Assembly (NCBI RefSeq): GCF_001750105.1
Contig: NZ_CP014143.1
Span: 2,697,501 to 2,761,500 of the forward strand
Direction of reading: 5' to 3'
Length of the DNA stretch: 64,000 nt
From: Microbulbifer aggregans
Lineage (GTDB): Bacteria; Pseudomonadota; Gammaproteobacteria; Pseudomonadales; Cellvibrionaceae
The notes beneath the pieces are model-generated. The model saw nothing but the letters and a program-made list of their open reading frames with translations. It did not search any database and had not been told where the DNA came from. Of the stretch, positions 34,550-43,948 are shown in pieces. The first letter of the stretch is position 1. The number at the start of each line of letters is the position of its first letter. The position numbers and the translations under genes were made by a program.

Positions 34550-34563
34550 CAAACAACTGTTTT
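34550..34563 (+). promoter_or_regulatory. Candidate PsrA-type operator
   Basis: CAAAC-N4-GTTTT, 20 bp ahead of the TetR gene start, matches 9 of 10 fixed positions of the Pseudomonas PsrA operator, (G/C)AAAC-N2-4-GTTT(G/C), as I recall it. PsrA represses its own gene there, so this is a good autoregulation candidate. Confidence 0.55.
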
Positions 34564-34583
34564 AATTGGTGGTTTGAATTCGT

Positions 34584-35213
34584 ATGACCCAGACTGACAC
34601 CGTCAGCCGGATACTGGATGCCGCGGAAGTCTTGTTCGCCGAGCGCGGCTTCACCGAGACTTCACTTCGCACCATCACGAGCACCGCTGGCGTCAACCTC
34701 GCTGCCGTAAACTACCATTTTGGCTCGAAGAAGGAATTGATCCAGGCGGTTTTCGAGCGGTTCCTGACGCCGTTTACCGAGAGCCTGGTCAAAGAGTTGG
34801 ACCGCCGTGAGGCGATGGACGAACCTTTGAGCGCCGAAGTGCTGCTGGATGGGCTCTACCGGGTCGCGATGGCAAGTCTCGAGCGGCAGGGCCGTGATCC
34901 TCAGCGGTTCATGCGCCTGCTGGGGCTTGCCTACACCCAGTACCAGGGACACCTGCGACGCTTTATCGTATCCCGCTATGGCGAGAGCTATCGGCGATTT
35001 GCCGGCTTGTTGTCCAGGGCGCTCCCAGGGCTCGATCCGGTTACTTTCTACTGGCGCCTTTACTTTATGCTCGGGGCCACTATTTTCACCCTGTCCAGTT
35101 TCGATGCCATCGAGGCTATCCTCAAAGAGGATTTTGGTGCGGAGAGCAGCCTGCAGGAAACCCTGGAGCGGCTCGTGCCCGCGGCCGCGGCCATGCTGCA
35201 TGCAGATGGCTAA
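34584..35213 (+). CDS. psrA: TetR-family regulator, PsrA-like
   Basis: A 209-residue TetR-type repressor. The helix-turn-helix lies at about 1-50 (ILDAAEVLFAERGFTETSLR and VNLAAVNYHFGSKKELI). The C-terminal ligand domain is helical. Its place between lexA and nagZ is that of psrA in P. aeruginosa, where PsrA senses long-chain fatty acids and controls beta-oxidation genes and rpoS. A PsrA-like palindrome lies just upstream. The symbol is therefore given from context; ligand specificity cannot be read directly. Confidence 0.75.
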   Translation: MTQTDTVSRILDAAEVLFAERGFTETSLRTITSTAGVNLAAVNYHFGSKKELIQAVFERFLTPFTESLVKELDRREAMDEPLSAEVLLDGLYRVAMASLERQGRDPQRFMRLLGLAYTQYQGHLRRFIVSRYGESYRRFAGLLSRALPGLDPVTFYWRLYFMLGATIFTLSSFDAIEAILKEDFGAESSLQETLERLVPAAAAMLHADG

Positions 35214-35283
35214 TAGGCAGAGCTGAGCCGTATCCTGCCAACGAGTTGAAGCCCGGAAATGGGCCCCGAACGTGAGATCAAAA

Positions 35284-36324
35284 ATGGAACAGCAAACCGA
35301 GGGAAATGGAATCGGTCCGGTAATGATCGATATCGAAGGCACCGAGCTGACCGATCAGGACCGCCAAATCCTCAAGCACCCTATGGTGGGTGGGCTGATT
35401 TTCTTCAGCCGGAATTTTAAGGACCGCCCCCAGCTGGAGAGCCTGGCGGCCGAGATCCGCGCGGAGCGCCCCGAGATCCTTATCGCGGTCGATCAGGAAG
35501 GGGGCAGGGTGCAGCGGTTCCGGGAACTGGGCTTTACCCGCATTCCCTCCATGCAGAAGCTCGCCCGGGCCGCCGACGACCAGTGCCTCCGCGATGTCGG
35601 CTGGTTACTGGCGGCGGAACTTCTTACGGCGGGTATCGATTTCAGTTTCGCTCCGGTGCTGGATGCGGACGATGCCCACTGCCGTATCGTCGGTGATCGG
35701 AGTTTTGACGCTGATCCTGCCGCGGTGGGAGCAAAGGTGCGCCCATTTATGGCGGGCATGCATGAGGCCGGTATGGCGACGACCGGAAAGCATTTCCCCG
35801 GCCACGGTCATGTTCTGGAAGACAGTCACGAAGAGCTGCCAGAGGATGAGAGAGATCTCGAAGCAGTCATGGCCAGCGACGCCCTGCCTTTTTCGGAGTG
35901 TATTCGCAGCGGCGAGCTCGATGCCGTGATGCCGGCGCATATCCGCTTTGTGCAGGTGGATCAACAGCCGGTGGGTTTTTCATCGCTGTGGCTTCAGGAT
36001 GTGTTGCGTGGCCAGCTTGGCTTCGATGGGGTGATATTCAGCGATGATCTCTCTATGGAGGGGGCCGGAGCGGCTGGCGGTTACGGAGCGCGTATTCAGG
36101 CTGCACTCTCTGCCGGCTGCGATATGGGCATCGTCTGTAATAACCGAGCCGGCGCCCTTGAAGTGCTAGACGCGTTGGAGAACTTTCGCCCGGATCCTGC
36201 GTCTTCAAAGCGGTTGGCCAGGATGCGGGGTCGGCCAGCCATTGATTCGTGGCAGGCTTTGCAGCAGAGTGAGCGCTGGCAGCAGACCCGGGAATGGCTC
36301 AATTCCCTGCTCGCGACGGACTGA
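35284..36324 (+). CDS. nagZ: Beta-N-acetylglucosaminidase NagZ
   Basis: A 346-residue cytosolic GH3 enzyme of peptidoglycan recycling. It removes GlcNAc from GlcNAc-1,6-anhydro-MurNAc peptides made by lytic transglycosylases such as Slt. VDQEGGRVQRF near 68, GKHFPGHGHVLEDSHEELP near 172 with the catalytic His in the mobile loop, and IFSDDLSME near 250 with the nucleophile Asp are all present. The ATG at 35284 is preferred; a GTG at 35272 adds four codons. It follows psrA by 70 bp and may share its transcript. In beta-lactamase-inducible bacteria the NagZ products signal to AmpR; nothing here shows that. Confidence 0.93.
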   Translation: MEQQTEGNGIGPVMIDIEGTELTDQDRQILKHPMVGGLIFFSRNFKDRPQLESLAAEIRAERPEILIAVDQEGGRVQRFRELGFTRIPSMQKLARAADDQCLRDVGWLLAAELLTAGIDFSFAPVLDADDAHCRIVGDRSFDADPAAVGAKVRPFMAGMHEAGMATTGKHFPGHGHVLEDSHEELPEDERDLEAVMASDALPFSECIRSGELDAVMPAHIRFVQVDQQPVGFSSLWLQDVLRGQLGFDGVIFSDDLSMEGAGAAGGYGARIQAALSAGCDMGIVCNNRAGALEVLDALENFRPDPASSKRLARMRGRPAIDSWQALQQSERWQQTREWLNSLLATD

Positions 36325-36365
36325 CACATGTCATAAGCTGCAGCCGCATTGGTTGAAGCCCCTTT

Positions 36366-36393
36366 GGGCCGCGCTTGTGCCCGTCTTTTTTTT
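36366..36393 (+). terminator. Candidate terminator after nagZ
   Basis: A short GGGC/GCCC stem (36366-36369 with 36379-36382, extendable by one G-T pair) is followed within 3 bases by eight T residues (36386-36393), 40 bp after the nagZ stop. The stem is weak, but the T-tract is the best in this part of the window. Confidence 0.45.
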
Positions 36394-36460
36394 GCCGCCC
36401 GGACCAGTGGGTGACGGCTGACAACTTTCAATAACAACGATGTGATTGGAGCAGTAATCA

Positions 36461-37567
36461 GTGGAAGCTTTTAAGGAACTGATCGTCCCCTGGATTGGTG
36501 ACAATCGATTCTGGATCGTGGTTATTTTTTCGATCATCCTCGCCACTGCGTTCGGTGCCTGGTTCCTGAGGCGCTTCGTGCAGAAGCTGGAGGTCCGCAC
36601 CGAAAAGACATCGAACCCGTGGGACGACGCGGTGGTGGGCGCGCTGACGCCGCCGGGGCCGGTGCTGATCTGGCTTGTGGGCCTGACAGTAGCCGCCGGC
36701 CGTGCCGGTGCAGCCACGGGAGCCGAGATCTTCGACCTGGCGACACCGATCAGGGATGTCGGCGTGATCCTGGTGGTCACCTGGTTTGCGTGGCGCTTCT
36801 CCCGCAATGTCGAGCAGAACCTGCGCGACCCGCGCTATATTGCCAAGCCAATGGATGCGACCACCGTACGTGCCCTTGGCAAGCTGGTGCGGGCCTCGAT
36901 CCTGATCACCGCGGCGATGGTGATCATGCAGTACTTCCAGTACAGCATCAGCGGTATTCTCGCGTTTGGCGGTATTGGTGGTCTGGCGGTGGGCTTTGCG
37001 GCAAAAGACCTGCTGGCCAACTTCTTCGGCGGCTTGATGGTCTATCTCGACCGGCCCTTTGCTGTCGGAGACTGGGTGCGCTCTCCGGACAAAGAGATCG
37101 AGGGTACGGTAGAGGACATCGGCTGGCGGCTGACCCGCATCCGCACTTTTGACAAGCGTCCCCTCTATATTCCCAACAGTGTCTTCACCCAGATCTCGGT
37201 GGAGAACCCCTCGCGGATGCATAACCGCAGGATCTTTGAAACCGTCGGCATTCGCTACGAAGATGCGCCCCACATGGCCGCTATTGTTGCGGATGTAAAA
37301 GCGATGCTGCAGAACCACCCGGAGATCGATACCAACCAGACCCTGATCGTGAACTTCAACAGCTTTGCACCTTCGTCCCTCGACTTCTTCATCTACACCT
37401 TTACGAAAACAGTGGAGTGGATCCGCTATCACGAAATCAAACAGGATGTACTGTTAAAGGTTCTGGAGATCGTGGAATCCCATGGTGCCTCCTGTGCGTT
37501 CCCGACTTCCACGGTGCATATTGCGGAGATGCCAATGGTGGAAAAGCCGGTTCACGAGCCAGTCTGA
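36461..37567 (+). CDS. MscS-family mechanosensitive channel
   Basis: A 368-residue inner-membrane channel. It has several hydrophobic segments in the first 185 residues. The pore-lining helix and start of the beta domain read GGIGGLAVGFAAKDLLANFF near 165-185, followed by DRPFAVGDWV and the VEDIGWRLTRIRT and YIPNSVF strands of the MscS fold. The C-terminal alpha/beta domain ends with a short tail. Members open when membrane tension rises in osmotic downshock. GTG 36461 follows GGAG by nine bases. It stands alone. Confidence 0.9.
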   Translation: MEAFKELIVPWIGDNRFWIVVIFSIILATAFGAWFLRRFVQKLEVRTEKTSNPWDDAVVGALTPPGPVLIWLVGLTVAAGRAGAATGAEIFDLATPIRDVGVILVVTWFAWRFSRNVEQNLRDPRYIAKPMDATTVRALGKLVRASILITAAMVIMQYFQYSISGILAFGGIGGLAVGFAAKDLLANFFGGLMVYLDRPFAVGDWVRSPDKEIEGTVEDIGWRLTRIRTFDKRPLYIPNSVFTQISVENPSRMHNRRIFETVGIRYEDAPHMAAIVADVKAMLQNHPEIDTNQTLIVNFNSFAPSSLDFFIYTFTKTVEWIRYHEIKQDVLLKVLEIVESHGASCAFPTSTVHIAEMPMVEKPVHEPV

Positions 37568-37882
37568 ATGCATTGGCAGGTTGTGCTGGAAAGTCTGTTT
37601 GGCCGGAATGTGACAGCTTTAACAGGTGTAGAAGTTTTGCCGCTTAGCGTTGATGAAAAATTGCGCGAAAAGTCCTCGATGTAGTATTTATTTCACATAG
37701 AAACCTAGACACTGGCGCCAATTTATCTAAGAATCATTGTTGTACACCTGAATGACTAGGTGGACAGTGCAAGAGAGCAGCCTGCCGGCTGCCGATATTG
37801 GGGTGGCGTTTGTCGCTCTCCACCCGCAGAGGTAACGCAGGGGTAGAGGGTGCAACGCAATAACAATAATGAGGTTGGCTCA
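37568..37882 (+). other. Long leader of the cold-shock gene
   Basis: This 315-bp gap between mscS and the cold-shock gene holds no gene. TTGCGC (37661-37666) and TATTTA (37685-37690), 18 bases apart, form a possible promoter; it would give a leader near 190 nt, as is usual for cspA-like genes whose 5' leader controls cold expression. The remainder is AT-richer than the surroundings. GAGG at 37870-37873 is the ribosome site. Confidence 0.4.
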
Positions 37883-38098
37883 ATGAGTGATCGCGTTACA
37901 GGTACCGTAAAGTGGTTTAACAATGCCCGGGGTTACGGATTCATCACCTGTGGAGAAGGTACCGAGGATATTTTTGTTCACTATCGCAGTATTCGCGGCG
38001 AAGGTTATAAGACCCTGAATGAGGGTCAGGCCGTGGAGTTTGAAATGCAGAAAGGTGACAAAGGATTGTTGGCGGAAGATGTCGTTCCCTGCGAATGA
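37883..38098 (+). CDS. Cold-shock domain protein
   Basis: A 71-residue CSD-fold RNA/DNA chaperone. RNP1 is [12 protein letters not shown] and RNP2 is DIFVHY, both close to the CspA consensus, although Arg replaces the usual Lys before GYGFI. ATG 37883 gives the normal length and has GAGG eight bases ahead; an upstream in-frame start would add 11 Asn-rich residues. It has its own terminator. It may be cold-induced or constitutive; the sequence alone does not decide. Confidence 0.92.
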   Translation: MSDRVTGTVKWFNNARGYGFITCGEGTEDIFVHYRSIRGEGYKTLNEGQAVEFEMQKGDKGLLAEDVVPCE

Positions 38099-38200
38099 GT
38101 CCCCGATAAGAACTTCTTTGTAATTGCCACTCCGTTGGGGTGTGCTCATTCAGTATGAGTGAGCATCAATGAGCCCACTGCAGGAGCACTGGTACACCTG

Positions 38201-38225
38201 GGCGGGCCTTTGGCCCGCCTTTTTA
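38201..38225 (+). terminator. Intrinsic terminator of the cold-shock gene
   Basis: A perfect 8-bp stem, GGCGGGCC/GGCCCGCC (38201-38208 with 38212-38219), has a TTT loop and is followed at once by TTTTTA. It is a textbook Rho-independent terminator for the plus strand, about 100 bp after the cold-shock gene. Confidence 0.88.
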
Positions 38226-38259
38226 TTGCCCGCCTGAAAGTGGTCTGCGGGATGGCCCC

Positions 38260-39495
38260 TTAAGGGCCTCCCACCACCCGCAGCAACTGACCGCAGAACC
38301 ATGCGGCGTAAGTGCCCAGCGCATAGCCAAACACCGCCAGCAGCACGCCCACCGGTGCCAGTGACGGATGGAAGGCGGCGGCGACGACCGGCGCCGATGC
38401 CGCGCCACCCACATTCGCCTGGCTGCCCACGGCCATAAAGAACGTCGGAGCCTTGATCAGCTTGGCCACCAGCAGCATCAGTCCCGCATGAATGGCCATC
38501 CAGATGGCCCCAAGCAGGAACAGCTCCGGGCTATCTCGGAGTGCAGTGATATCCATATGGGTGCCGATGGTGGCCACCAGGAAGTAAATGAAGACCGAGC
38601 CAATCCTGGAGGCGCCGGCGCCCTCGAGCTTCGAGGCGGGGGAGAATGCCATTGCCACGCCCAGGCTGGTGGCAATGATGATGAGCCAGAAGAACTGGCT
38701 GGTGAAACTGAAGCGGGCCAGGTGCGGTGCGTTGGCCTGGAACCAGGGAGCCAGTTGATCGGCAAAGGCATGTGCAATGGCGGTCACCCCAAAGCCCACA
38801 GCGGCAATCAACATCAGGTCGGGCAGCGACGGAATGCGGGAGTGCTTTTTCTGCAGTGTCTCCACTTTCTCCCGTAGCTCAGTGATCGCGGTCGTATCGG
38901 CGCCCCGGCGTGCATCAAGCTGTTTCGCATTGCCCGCCATGATGAGCAGGACTGCCATCCAGATATTGGCGATGATCACATCCACGGCAACCATGGCCGA
39001 GAACACCTGATCACCGACACTGAAGATTTCTTTCATCGCGGTCTGGTTTGCACCACCGCCGATCCAGCTTCCCGCAACCGTCGTCATGCCACGCCAGACC
39101 GCATCCGGACCGCTGACCCCGAGAATGCCCGGGTCGATACTCGCCATGATCATGAGGGCAATAGGCCCACCGATGACAATACCAAGGGTGCCGGTGAGGA
39201 ACATTACCAGGGCCTTGGGACCCAGGTTCGCGATGGCCTTGAGGTCGATACTCAGGGTCAGCAGCACCAGACTCGCCGGCAACAGGTAACGGGAGGCGAC
39301 GTAGTAAAGATTGGACTGTTCCGCATCAATGATGTCGAACGTGGTCAGCAGTGAGGGAAGAAAGTAGCAGAGCAGCAGAGCCGGTACGAAGCGATAAAAC
39401 CGCTTCCAGAAACGGTGGTCGCTGCCTGCGGTATAGAAAACAAAGCCCAGAATGGCGGCAAGCATGCCGAGAATGATGGCGTCATTGGTGATCAT
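38260..39495 (-). CDS. DUF819-family polytopic membrane protein
   Basis: A 411-residue integral membrane protein with about 11 hydrophobic helices, for example IILGMLAAILGFVFYTAG, MVAVDVIIANIWMAVLL and FFWLIIIATSLGVAMAF. The repeated GG motifs GSWIGGGANQTAMKE near 145 and SQANVGGAASAPVVAAAF near 375 suggest two inverted halves, as in transporters of the bile-acid/Na+ symporter type. It fits the DUF819 family (YjcL-like). The substrate is unknown. It stands alone on the minus strand between the cold-shock terminator and csiV. Confidence 0.85.
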   Translation of the reverse strand: MITNDAIILGMLAAILGFVFYTAGSDHRFWKRFYRFVPALLLCYFLPSLLTTFDIIDAEQSNLYYVASRYLLPASLVLLTLSIDLKAIANLGPKALVMFLTGTLGIVIGGPIALMIMASIDPGILGVSGPDAVWRGMTTVAGSWIGGGANQTAMKEIFSVGDQVFSAMVAVDVIIANIWMAVLLIMAGNAKQLDARRGADTTAITELREKVETLQKKHSRIPSLPDLMLIAAVGFGVTAIAHAFADQLAPWFQANAPHLARFSFTSQFFWLIIIATSLGVAMAFSPASKLEGAGASRIGSVFIYFLVATIGTHMDITALRDSPELFLLGAIWMAIHAGLMLLVAKLIKAPTFFMAVGSQANVGGAASAPVVAAAFHPSLAPVGVLLAVFGYALGTYAAWFCGQLLRVVGGP

Positions 39496-39579
39496 AGATA
39501 GGTCGTACTTCCGTTGTCGTTATTATTGCAGTCGCTGAATTCGCGTAGCCTCACCCGGCGCGTTAGGGCGGGGTGGGTT

Positions 39580-39605
39580 TGGGGCCGCCTGTTGGCCGGC
39601 GGCCC
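39580..39605 (-). terminator. Hairpin after csiV
   Basis: A perfect 9-bp stem, GGGGCCGCC/GGCGGCCCC, with an 8-base loop lies 12 bp after the csiV stop on the minus strand. The sequence after it lacks a T-tract, so termination here may be inefficient or Rho-assisted. Confidence 0.45.
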
Positions 39606-39617
39606 CGGTAATCTGAA

Positions 39618-40394
39618 TCAGAGGGTGTCAGGGGCTGACTCGGACTCTTCTTCCTGTTCTACCGGTCGTACCTCGATCAGGATGCCGAAGCGCGGATGGT
39701 CGAGGTAGTGCAGCTCACCACTGCGCATGCGGCGTTCCTGCTGCAGCACGGCGACCCGGGATGCCGTCAGGGGCGGGCGCGGTTCACTGCGAATGGCGTC
39801 TACGGTCAGCGCTTGAGCCGATTGTCCGCTCAGCCCCATGGGTTCGTCCGACATGTTCTGCTCTGCCATTGGTGGGCGGGGCAGGGCGATACCACGGCTG
39901 GTCGTTGTGTCCGCGACTGACGGCTGCTGCGCGCCAAATTCGCTGAGCCACAGGTTGGTGCTGAGGTGCAGGTAGCGGGCCACGCTGATGGTGACTGATC
40001 CTTCCAGCTGGTGGTGGTCGCCCACCGGGTTGCCGCCGTTGATGACCACGGCGGGGCTGTTGCGCTTGTTCTGCAGAACCTGGCGCCACGCCTTGTGGAA
40101 CAGCACCTGCTGGCCGCGGGCCCTGCGAATCGCAGCGACCTTGTTGTCCAGCCTGGTGGCGACCTGCTGCAGCAGGGGAGTCTCGCCCTCCATGCTGTTG
40201 AAGTCCACCCACTGCTGTGGGTATTCAAGGCGCGGAGATGCCGGCCAGTTCTCACCACTTTGTGCCAAACCGCTGTCGCGACCGAAGACGATCATCTCGA
40301 TCTCGAACGTATTGCCGGCATAGTTCTTCGCTGAGGCGATGCCGGAAGCGGTGGCGAGGACCAGGCTCGCGCAAAGGTGCAGGAATCTTCTCAT
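39618..40394 (-). CDS. CsiV-like periplasmic protein
   Basis: A 258-residue secreted protein with a signal peptide (RRFLHLCASLVLATASGIASA). The mature start TFEIEMIVFGRDS and the later GSVTISVARYLHLSTNLWL and HYLDHPRFGILIEVRPV match the CsiV family, described as peptidoglycan-binding proteins and found next to mfd in pseudomonads and Shewanella. ATG 40394 is used; the frame opens farther upstream in mfd without a signal peptide. It begins 63 bp after the mfd stop and probably shares its transcript. I give no gene symbol as the assignment is from memory of context. Confidence 0.75.
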   Translation of the reverse strand: MRRFLHLCASLVLATASGIASAKNYAGNTFEIEMIVFGRDSGLAQSGENWPASPRLEYPQQWVDFNSMEGETPLLQQVATRLDNKVAAIRRARGQQVLFHKAWRQVLQNKRNSPAVVINGGNPVGDHHQLEGSVTISVARYLHLSTNLWLSEFGAQQPSVADTTTSRGIALPRPPMAEQNMSDEPMGLSGQSAQALTVDAIRSEPRPPLTASRVAVLQQERRMRSGELHYLDHPRFGILIEVRPVEQEEESESAPDTL

Positions 40395-40456
40395 GGTGAT
40401 ACCGCTCTGATCGTTAGGGTTACGGCGCCACGAGGGCGCTGAGAAATCGCAGTCTA

Positions 40457-43400
40457 TCATTGCGCCAGCTGCTCCAACACTCCCGTCACTTGTGCCAGCC
40501 GCTCCTCGGGGCCGCTTTCGTCCAGGGCGAAGGTCAGCTGGTTGGCGCCGGCCAGCTGAAACACGCCCGGCTGGTTCTGTACCAGCTTCACTAGTGTCAG
40601 TGGGTCGACGCTGGTGGCCTCCGAGAACTCGATGCGGCCGCGGGCAGCGGAGGCCTCCAGCTTGCGGATGCCCATGGTGTTGGCCTGCAGCTTGATTTCA
40701 GTCGTCCGGAAGAGGTGTTTGACCGGTTCCGGCAGCAGCCCAAAGCGGTCGATCATCTCTACCTGCAGCTCCCGCAACTCCTCACGGGTGGCGGCATTGG
40801 CGATGCGTTTGTACATGATGAGCCGGCCGTGGACATCGGGCAGGTAATCCTCGGGAATCAGCGCCGGTACCCGCAGGTTGACGTCCACCGCCGTGGATTC
40901 CAGCGGCTCGTCGATGTTTGGCGTCTTGCCCTCACGGATGGCTTTGACCGCCCGGTCCAGCATCTCCATATAGAGGTTGAAGCCGACGCTCTGGATCTGG
41001 CCGCTCTGCTCCTCGCCCAGCAGCTCGCCGGCACCGCGGATTTCCAGGTCGTGGGTGGCGAGGGTAAAGCCAGCCCCCAGGTCCTGGGCCTCACTGATGG
41101 CTTCCAGGCGTTTGACTGCGTCACTGGTCATGGAGCGCTTACCCGGTGTCAGCAGGTAGGCATAGGCCTGGTGGTGGGAGCGGCCCACACGACCGCGCAA
41201 CTGATGCAGCTGGGCAAGCCCGAACTTGTCTGCGCGCTCGATCAGAATGGTGTTGGCACTCGGTACGTCGATGCCTGTTTCGATGATCGTGGTGCAAATC
41301 AGCACGTTGAAGCGTTTGTGATAGAAGTCGCTCATCACCTGTTCGAGCTCCCGCTCGCGCATCTGGCCGTGGCCGGTTGCGATACGCGCCTCGGGTACCA
41401 GAGCCTCGAGCTCGCGGGCGATGCGCTCGATGCTCTTCACTTCGTTGTGCAGGAAGTACACCTGACCGCCGCGGAGGATCTCCCGCAGGATCGCCTCCTT
41501 GATCAGCGCGTCGTCCCGCTGGCGGACAAATGTCTTCACCGACAGGCGTCGGGCCGGTGGGGTGGCGATCACCGACAGGTCTCGGATACCCGACATGGCC
41601 ATATTCAGGGTGCGGGGGATGGGAGTCGCGGTCATGGTCAGGATGTCCACTTCTGCCCGCAGGCTCTTTAGTCGCTCCTTCTGCCGCACTCCGAAGCGGT
41701 GCTCCTCATCGATGATCAGCAGGCCAAGGTTTTTGAAGTCCAGGTCGCTCTGCAGCAACTTGTGGGTGCCAACCAGGATGTCCACTTTGCCATCGGCCAC
41801 CCGCTCTTTGACGCTGTCCACTTCCTTTCCTGAGCGAAAGCGGGAGATCACCTCGACATTTACCGGCCAGTCGGCAAAGCGGTCCTGGAAAGATTGGAAG
41901 TGCTGCTGGGCGAGCAGGGTGGTGGGCACCAGCATGGCGACCTGTTTGCCGGCATGGGCAGCGACAAACGCCGCGCGCATGGCCACCTCGGTCTTGCCGA
42001 AGCCCACGTCACCACAGACAAGTCGGTCCATGGGTTTCGCGGATAGCATGTCGGCGACGACGGCCTCGATGGCCACCTGCTGGTCGGGCGTTTCCTCGAA
42101 CGGGAAACCCGCCGAGAATTCGCGGTATGCCAGCCCCGGATTGTCGAAGGCATGTCCGACCCTGGCCTCCCGGCGGGCGTAGATGTCCAGCAGCTCGGCC
42201 GCCGCGTCGCGCACTTTTTCCGCTGCTTTGCGCTTTGCCTTCTGCCACTGCTCGCTGCCGAGTTTATGCAGGGGCGCCAGGGCCTCGTCGGCGCCGGAGT
42301 AGCGGCTGATCAGGTGCAGGCTCGCGACCGGCACGTAGAGTTTGGCCTCGTCAGCGTATTCGAGGGTCAGAAATTCCGCCGGCTGGCCATCGATATCCAG
42401 GCTCTGGAGTCCGCGATAGCGGCCGACGCCGTGATCGATATGTACGACGGGAGAACCGATGCGCAGCTCGGCCAGGTTCTTGACCACATTCTCTGCGTCG
42501 TCCTTGGCCTTCTTGCGTCGGCGCTGCTGCAGCACCCGCTCGCCAAACAGCTGTGGCTCGGCGATGACGTTGATGGCGGGGGAGTCCAGGCAAAGTCCCT
42601 GGTCTATTGGGGCCACAGCGATCCCGTGGGTGGTGTCGCTGTCGAGGAATTCCGCCCACGAGTCGAAGGGGGTCGGTTTCAACCGAATCCCTTTCAGGAG
42701 GTCCAGCAGTGCCTCCCGGCGACCACCTGACTCAGCGCAAAACAACACGCGACCGGAGTGTCCGGCCAGGTAAGCCTCGAGCTTGCCCAGAGGCTGCTCT
42801 GCTTTGCCGTCTACCGGCAGGTTGGGTGGCGGCTGGCTGGCGAAGTTGTAGTGGCCGGCAGCTTCTTCCAGGGTGTTTTCGGAAAAAATTGCCCGTGGCA
42901 GGTTTTTTATTGCGCTGTTGAATTCGTCCTGACGGAGAAGAATCTGGGCCGGTTCTAGAATTGGTCTGCTGAGGTCGCCGCGGCGGCTTTCGTAGCGGTT
43001 GTTGACCTCACGCCAAAAGTTTTCCAGAGGCTTTTGTATGTCCCCCTGGAGAAATGCTGCACTGCCCTCGGGCAGGTAGTCGAACAGGCTGGCGCAGTCG
43101 CCACCAAAAAAGAGCGGCAGGTAGTATTCAATGCCCGCGGGTGCGATACCGGCGCTGATATCCTGATAGATGGGCACATTGGCTGGATCGCACTCGAACG
43201 CTTCGTGCCAGTGGGCGAGAAAGTTGGACAGGGCCGCCTTGTGCATCGGGAATTCCCGCGCCGGTAGCAGCTGCACTGAATCCACCCGCTCGACGGTTCG
43301 TTGGGTTTCCGGGTCAAAGGTGCGCAGTGACTCGATCTCGTCATCGAACAGGTCAATCCGGTAGGGCAGGCGGCTGCCCATGGGGAACAGGTCCATCAGG

Positions 43401-43948
43401 GACCCGCGGACGGCAAATTCGCCGTGCTCATAGACAGTGTCGACGCAGTGGTAGCCCGCCTGCTCGAGCGCACGGCGCTGTGTGGCCAGATCGAATTTCT
43501 GCCCTTCCTCCAGCAACAGTGCATTGCCGGAAATATATTCCCGCGGTGCCAGCCTGTGCATGAGCGTGCTGACCGGCGCGATCACGATGCCCTTTTGCAT
43601 GCGGGGCAGTCGGTAAAGCGTCGCGAGGCGGTCGGAAATGATGTCCTGGTGCGGGGAGAAAGTGTCGTACGGAAGGATTTCCCAGTCCGGGAAATGGATG
43701 ATCTCCAGCTCCTCGCCGCCCTCGCTGGCGCCAGCCCTATCTCGCGAACTTTTGTTAAAAAATTTCAGCTGCACCTCCAGCCGGTGTGCTTCCTGGCTGT
43801 CGCGGGTGACCAGGAGCACAGGGGTATCTCGCCGCTGGGCCGCGCTCAGTATGGCCAGTGCGGCGGCCGAGCCGCAGAGCTGCCCCCAGTACTGGCGATC
43901 TGTTGCTGAGAGAAATTCCGGTGGAGATAGGGGGTTCAGAGAGGTCAT
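40457..43948 (-). CDS. mfd: Transcription-repair coupling factor Mfd
   Basis: A 1163-residue translocase that pushes stalled RNA polymerase off DNA lesions and brings in UvrA. It has a UvrB-like N-terminal module (about 1-340), then the RNA-polymerase-interaction domain near 490-560 (GSPVVHIDHGVGRYRG). The motor follows: CGDVGFGKTEVAMRAAF (Walker A) near 645, IIDEEHRFGVRQKERLK near 745, TATPIPRT, and QLRGRVGRS near 920. A C-terminal TRCF domain completes it. The length is normal. csiV follows on the same strand; gap is divergent across 312 bp. Confidence 0.96.
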   Translation of the reverse strand: MTSLNPLSPPEFLSATDRQYWGQLCGSAAALAILSAAQRRDTPVLLVTRDSQEAHRLEVQLKFFNKSSRDRAGASEGGEELEIIHFPDWEILPYDTFSPHQDIISDRLATLYRLPRMQKGIVIAPVSTLMHRLAPREYISGNALLLEEGQKFDLATQRRALEQAGYHCVDTVYEHGEFAVRGSLMDLFPMGSRLPYRIDLFDDEIESLRTFDPETQRTVERVDSVQLLPAREFPMHKAALSNFLAHWHEAFECDPANVPIYQDISAGIAPAGIEYYLPLFFGGDCASLFDYLPEGSAAFLQGDIQKPLENFWREVNNRYESRRGDLSRPILEPAQILLRQDEFNSAIKNLPRAIFSENTLEEAAGHYNFASQPPPNLPVDGKAEQPLGKLEAYLAGHSGRVLFCAESGGRREALLDLLKGIRLKPTPFDSWAEFLDSDTTHGIAVAPIDQGLCLDSPAINVIAEPQLFGERVLQQRRRKKAKDDAENVVKNLAELRIGSPVVHIDHGVGRYRGLQSLDIDGQPAEFLTLEYADEAKLYVPVASLHLISRYSGADEALAPLHKLGSEQWQKAKRKAAEKVRDAAAELLDIYARREARVGHAFDNPGLAYREFSAGFPFEETPDQQVAIEAVVADMLSAKPMDRLVCGDVGFGKTEVAMRAAFVAAHAGKQVAMLVPTTLLAQQHFQSFQDRFADWPVNVEVISRFRSGKEVDSVKERVADGKVDILVGTHKLLQSDLDFKNLGLLIIDEEHRFGVRQKERLKSLRAEVDILTMTATPIPRTLNMAMSGIRDLSVIATPPARRLSVKTFVRQRDDALIKEAILREILRGGQVYFLHNEVKSIERIARELEALVPEARIATGHGQMRERELEQVMSDFYHKRFNVLICTTIIETGIDVPSANTILIERADKFGLAQLHQLRGRVGRSHHQAYAYLLTPGKRSMTSDAVKRLEAISEAQDLGAGFTLATHDLEIRGAGELLGEEQSGQIQSVGFNLYMEMLDRAVKAIREGKTPNIDEPLESTAVDVNLRVPALIPEDYLPDVHGRLIMYKRIANAATREELRELQVEMIDRFGLLPEPVKHLFRTTEIKLQANTMGIRKLEASAARGRIEFSEATSVDPLTLVKLVQNQPGVFQLAGANQLTFALDESGPEERLAQVTGVLEQLAQ

